Source: Symsagittifera roscoffensis
Lineage: Eukaryota; Xenacoelomorpha; Acoela; Convolutidae
Assembly (NCBI RefSeq): GCF_963678635.1
Contig: NC_087071.1
Coordinates: 44,131,095-44,195,094 of the forward strand
Direction: 5' to 3'
DNA: 64,000 nt
Positions within the stretch are counted from its first letter, which is position 1. Every line of letters begins with the position of its first letter. Positions 59,528 through 64,000 of the stretch are shown piece after piece. The position numbers and the translations under genes were made by a program. The notes below the pieces were generated by a model. It was not told where the DNA came from. It saw only the letters and a program-made list of their open reading frames with translations, and did no database searches.

Positions 59528-59600
59528 GACCAGCCATGGATTTGTGCCGCTGGAACTGAAGGCTCAGGAGACACCAGTGGCCAATTTGAACCTAAGTCAA
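59528..59600 (+). CDS. Unrecognised gene, candidate exon 5
   Basis: Entry phase 0 fits exon 4, exit phase 1 at GTAAAAG. Encodes 24 codons with W-I-C-A-A-G and a G-S-G-D-T-S-G segment that recalls the region before the active serine of trypsin-like proteases, but the G-D-S-G-G motif is absent. The acceptor is poor in pyrimidines. Confidence 0.45.
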
Positions 59601-60089
59601 GTAAAAGTTATCACTTGTTTTTCATCGGGTTATCTAAAAGGGCCAGGGTAAAGAATATTTTCTACTCCAATATTACCTTTCGCGTCGTTTGGAAAACAAT
59701 AAGATTGTTAGGAAAAGTATGGCCAGGTTTTCAAATCGTGTTCTGGCACTTTTGTCGGTGAAATTCAACGGAAAAAAAGAGGCAACAGATAGCCTTTATT
59801 CAGGTATTCAGAAAATCAGCCAAAATCTTCAAAAAAAAAATTTTTGTTTTCCTATTTATGCTCTTTGTCAGTCTCGTAAACTGCTAGTTTTTTACAATCT
59901 CTTCCAAAAAATGCAAAAATTTAGTTTGAGCTGATTGAATTTTGATGTGAAAATATCCAAACCACCCACAACTCGATTAGTAGCAACGTAAGCGTTGGCA
60001 CTTCTTTTCAAAGAAAATTGATCCGTTAAGATGCGTTGTTTGAAACACTCGTTTAAAATTAAATAAAATTAAATTTTTCGATGCCATAG

Positions 60090-60229
60090 GTGACGAATTG
60101 GACGAGTTGAATGAAAGCCGTACTAACGATAAAAATGAATTACGAAAACACCGACGACTGCTATATTCTTATGAATTCGGATCGACAACAAGAAGACACC
60201 ATTACAAAAACAGCCACTGCAGAAGATAA
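60090..60229 (+). CDS. Unrecognised gene, candidate last exon
   Basis: AG at 60088-60089, entry phase 1, which fits exon 5. The open frame runs 45 codons to TAA 60227, acidic at first (D-E-L-D-E-L-N-E), then rich in Arg and His. A plausible last exon by phase only; it may be chance. Confidence 0.3.
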
Positions 60230-61229
60230 TTTCTCTTTTAAACCATTTGGTTTAAAAACAAATTTAAAGAAAAGAAAATTCATTTTCTCCTAAACTGTTA
60301 AACTTTTTAATGGGTGTGAAATTTAACCACTTTAAGCTTAACCACTTTAAATTGTTAGTGAGTTAAAACTGTACTCAACCCAGCAACAAATTTAAAGATA
60401 ATTAGAAAATTATTTAAAATTTAATCTTTTAAAGTACCTTTAAACTTTTTGTTGGGTCTAGTAGAATTTTGTTCACTAAAACGATTAAAATTTTGAAGAT
60501 CTGACAACTGCTTCTGCTTCCAATAAAACATTAGAAATTACAAAAAATGATTTCCTTATACAATATTTGAGCATCAGTTTTTTTGCAAGTACTGCTAAAA
60601 CCAAAACTTCCTATGAAAAAAGTGGCGTTCAAAAGAAAAAAAAATGCTTTTAGAGCAAAATTTGAGACCTGCCTGTTAGTTTGGCTATTTTGTCTTTGTA
60701 TGCGCAATCATGTCTTGTGTTTTTGAGCTGATTCCCAGTTTATTTCCTAGAACTTTTTTATGATTTAACAACTCATTGACTGCTTTTGTCTCCTCAATTA
60801 TTTTTGAATTAATACGGTCAAGTGTTTTATGAGTCATATGTCAGTGTAAATTACATTCAAACAATGCAGTTATCTTGTTTGAGAAAAGGCGTTTTTCGCC
60901 AAAAAGTTTACCGTTCATAATTGGTTTGTTAATTTCATCAGAAATTCCAAATTTTGTATCCGTCTCGTTTTCAATTCAAGAACGAATGATAATTTTTGAT
61001 CTTTCTGATCAAAGTAGCATAATGAATCAAATGTATTTTTTGCCCAATTGTTTGTAAATCCCATTTACCGATCAGTTCATTGATTCGAGCAGAAGGCCAT
61101 CCACAGGAGCGTTAGATAATGAGCATCAAACTGCTTCCGATAGTCAGATGAGCTAAATCCATTCCCTGAATCACCTTCAAAGAAAAAAACTAGCAAGAAA
61201 TGAGAAACGAAAAAAAAATCCTAATTTTT
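60230..61229. other. Non-coding, nothing recognised
   Basis: AT-rich; open frames here are short and without features. Confidence 0.35.
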
Positions 61230-61686
61230 TCTACTTTTTGCTTTGGGTAGGATAATGGGCACTGATAAATAGTTTCTGATGGTCCACCTTAGAATTTATT
61301 TCTAAAAACGAATTTCTCCAAAACAATTCTTCAAAAATTTGAAGATCTTTTTCTTTAAAAAATGGCTCATAAATACTTCTTTATAAATTTGAAGATCTTT
61401 TTAAAAACTTTTACCAAACCCAAATAAGAACTAAAAATTAACTGAAATTGCTGAAAAACAATGCAGGGACTAAACAAGTGAAAGGGCAAAAAAGTGTAGC
61501 CAAGAACAAGAATACTCGTGTACCAAGGCAAAGCCCTAAATGTTCCGACTGCCACTTAATCGATCTCGAAGAACTGTTGGTAAAGAAAATTTAAAAGCCA
61601 AGTTAGAGAAAATTTAAAACGATAAGCTTCTCTCATTTCAATTTGGAACATTTGTAGTCGCCATCCATAGCAAGTTGCGTTACACT
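61230..61686. repeat. Dispersed repeat, copy 2
   Basis: Same family and orientation as 28397-28857, with a 9-base insertion and several small deletions relative to it. Confidence 0.8.
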
Positions 61687-62124
61687 GTTGAAGATCCAAA
61701 ACATTCGGTAAGGAAAGTTGAAATTAAGGAAAGTTGGCAACTGTATGGTATGAAAACCTAATCTTACTGCACTTGGTTATATTATCGTATGCCGGACGAT
61801 AGCGATCGCAAGGTCACAGCAGCAGGTCCAAAGACAGAAGACCGAAGACTTACATAAACTTAATTAAACTTACATAATTTTAAACTGACTCCTATATCAT
61901 TTGGGCAGCCACAAATTTATCGAACTCATAACATCATTCAGTATTTGTTATCAGCAGTTTTAGTTTTAAATGACAAAGTTTTGAGTATTAGATTAGTTGA
62001 GTTTATTGGCACACCTGCCGACCCTCTCCCTGGGTCCTTTTCTTTTGTTTCTCATTTGTATTCAATTCGGTAGATCATCTTATCCACTCCCTTTCGCTGT
62101 CTCGTCGTTCGGTGCGTCGCTTCC
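61687..62124. other. Non-coding, nothing recognised
   Basis: No supported ORF. Leads into the C-rich strand of the reverse-strand retroelement fragment. Confidence 0.35.
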
Positions 62125-63462
62125 TCAGTAACTGTTCTCTTTTGACCGACGGTTTTCGATAAGTTCGCTTGCTCCGTACCCGATGGTTCGCTCGCCTCGA
62201 TAGTCTGATTTTCCGTTGTTAAGATTTTCCGTTGTCGTTGTTTCGCCGTCTCGTTTCTCGTTTGTCCGTTCGTTCTCGTCCTCTTCTTCGCTTTCTTCGT
62301 CGCTGCTCTCTACTACCCGTCTTTTCTTTCGCTTGCGCTCCTCACTATCCGTCTGCGTCCGTTTCATTGTTTGTTTCCTTGTTTCATAGGCCCCCGATTT
62401 TTCTTCAGTGCTTTTACTTATGGGGTCTTTCGTTTTAATTGGTCCCGGGGTTTTCGCGTCGTTCCCCCTTTCTACTCGGCTTTCACTAAGCAATGATCTC
62501 TTTTTTATTTGCCTTGTATGTGGTAATAATTTTTCTATTTTTGAAGATAAACGCTTATAACTCCTTGGGTCCTTCGGGTCCGTTCCCCCGCCACGTTCTT
62601 AGACCACTGAAGGGCTCATCTTGTGGCGCTTTAACCACTCTGGTGCCTTAGGGTGTGTGAGTTCCACCTCGCTTCAGCTAGTTCGTGCTCCTCCAACACT
62701 CTTGGAGATGTGCAATTTTGTAGTGCATACGCTAGATCGCTTCGTTTCTCCCAATCTAGATTTAACTCCACTTTGGGGAGAGTGCTTGCTCCATCTAAAA
62801 ACTGTAATTTGTGGTTAAATACATTCTTCCAAGTGAGGTTTTTAAGCGCTGGTTTTTCCGTTAGGTTCCGGAAGGCGGTATTAACTTCTCTTCCGTGATA
62901 AGCCTCAAATGGCATCAGTTTAGTCTTAGAATGTGGCACGACTCTACAGTATTGAGTTTTTTCGAAGAATTTTTTTTTGGAACGATTTTTTCTGGTGGGA
63001 TAATTTCTATATCTGAATCTGAACTTAGGCCTATCGGTTGCTTTTGAACTTTTTTTAGCACGACATTTAAATTATTATTGCCGGATTGTGTGGAAATATT
63101 TTTAATTGTAGAAGATGGTTTAGGGTCAATTTTCTCTATGGAATTAGCGGTTGACATACTTTTGCTAGTTTTGTAGTTTTCTTTTGACGCGTGACTGGAT
63201 TTAACGAATTGAGAACAACGTCTGATTTGCTTGCTTCGTTATTTGCATGACATTTATACTTTTGAAGATAAACGCTTTTACCTCTCTTGTATGATATTGC
63301 TTTCCTATATACCTCCTCTGGTGGCTTGGTAGATTGGGAAAGTTCTCTTTGACAGTCGGATTCGCGCATATCCATGACAAAAAAAACCTCGAATATTTTC
63401 GGCCGCGTTGGCGAAATTACACCTACCGGCTGAAGCGCGTAATTCCGCATCGTAGGTAACAC
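62125..63462 (-). pseudogene. Decayed Ty3/gypsy-type pol tail, minus strand
   Basis: On the minus strand, the frame 62939-62631 has P-H-S-K-T-K-L-M-P-F-E and G-R-E-V-N-T, the segment after the catalytic Glu of gypsy-type integrases (usually H-S-T-T-x-x-x-P-F-E ... G-R). A frame downstream (62493-62125, open back to about 62600) encodes a Lys/Glu/Ser-rich charged tail. Upstream frames 63157-62915 and 63462-63136 are basic and unassigned; they may be linker parts of the same polyprotein. Frames do not connect, so it is broken. The GC content is higher than nearby and the N gap cuts its 5' side. It is not a second copy of the 31-55 kb element. Confidence 0.5.
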
Positions 63463-63484
63463 TCTTGGGTACCTCTCCGTTTTT

Positions 63485-63684
63485 NNNNNNNNNNNNNNNN
63501 NNNNNNNNNNNNNNNNNNNNNNNNNNNNNNNNNNNNNNNNNNNNNNNNNNNNNNNNNNNNNNNNNNNNNNNNNNNNNNNNNNNNNNNNNNNNNNNNNNNN
63601 NNNNNNNNNNNNNNNNNNNNNNNNNNNNNNNNNNNNNNNNNNNNNNNNNNNNNNNNNNNNNNNNNNNNNNNNNNNNNNNNNNNN
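63485..63684. other. Assembly gap (200 N)
   Basis: A run of exactly 200 N, a conventional gap size, so the true length is unknown. Confidence 1.
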
Positions 63685-64000
63685 AAGTAGATTCCACTAA
63701 CAAAACTTCAGTGGATTCCGCGTAAAAATACCTGTAATGTAAATTTTGTCGAAACATTTGTTTTGTTGCGGATTCCGCAACAAGCAAATATAGCTAGTTG
63801 TTCTGAATTCCGCAACTGTAAGTGGATTCGGCAAAATCAAGCGGATACCAATTACAAATTGCGGATTACACTTACAAATTGCGGATTCCACTTACAATTT
63901 GCGGATTCCGCAACAGCTCAATGTAACTATACACATATCTTGTTATTTGTTTGTGGATTCCACAAATTGTTCTGGGTTTCGCAAATACAGTTGCGGATTC
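63685..64000. mobile_element. TIR element, second copy (partial)
   Basis: Matches 27229-27560 of the 629-bp element in order, including TTGTTGCGGATTCCGCAACA-like words, GTAGTTGTTC-type spacer and the ACACATAT..TTGTTATTTG segment. The left end is lost in the N gap and the right end lies beyond the window. Confidence 0.8.

Noticed and set aside
59528..59600. Serine protease active-site exon
   Set aside because: The C-A-A-G and G-D-T residues recall trypsins, but the catalytic G-D-S-G-G is missing and upstream exons do not look like the protease fold.

Overview
This is AT-rich animal (invertebrate metazoan) nuclear DNA, not bacterial. It has interrupted coding sequence with GT..AG junctions and matching intron phases, a calcium-binding EGF-like exon, a long tandem satellite, LTR and non-LTR retroelement remains, a MITE-like element and an N gap at 63485-63684. 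The species cannot be fixed from the sequence.

Layout. (1) 462-599 is one EGF-like exon. (2) 811-24015 is a satellite of 16 head-to-tail monomers of about 1.46 kb, with a recently duplicated dimer of about 2.92 kb. (3) 25350-25540 is a cysteine-rich last exon. Its entry phase matches the exit phase of the EGF exon, so the satellite may lie in one 24.7 kb intron. (4) 25541-30917 is non-coding, with a 629-bp TIR element at 27140-27768 and other dispersed repeats. (5) 30918-31170 is a candidate exon with a G-rich core. (6) 31258-54994 is a giant (23.7 kb) LTR retroelement, flanked by CTAT on both sides, with about 3-4% divergence between its LTRs. (7) 55321-55698 looks like the 3' end of a non-LTR retrotransposon. 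(8) 55744-60229 holds six candidate exons of a host gene I do not recognise. (9) 62125-63462, minus strand, is a decayed Ty3/gypsy-type pol tail. A second copy of the TIR element begins after the N gap.

The LTR element is the centrepiece. It runs LTR, PBS-like site, structured leader, gag (with CCHC knuckle), aspartic protease, reverse transcriptase, RNase H, integrase with GPY/F-like tail, several small pre-env ORFs, a broken envelope that looks like a class III (gB-like, chuvirus-type) fusion glycoprotein, then a 580-codon ORF with no family I recognise, then the 3' LTR. Two internal segments are amplified in place: a 914-bp protease unit in six copies and a 1059-bp RT unit in three. Four of the six protease copies carry the same nonsense change in the catalytic D-S/T-G motif. 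The element is not intact: at least ten in-frame stops and several frameshifts are visible.

How it fits together: host exons on the plus strand flank both the satellite and the retroelement, so both may be intronic insertions that enlarged host genes. That is inference from phases and strand, not proof.
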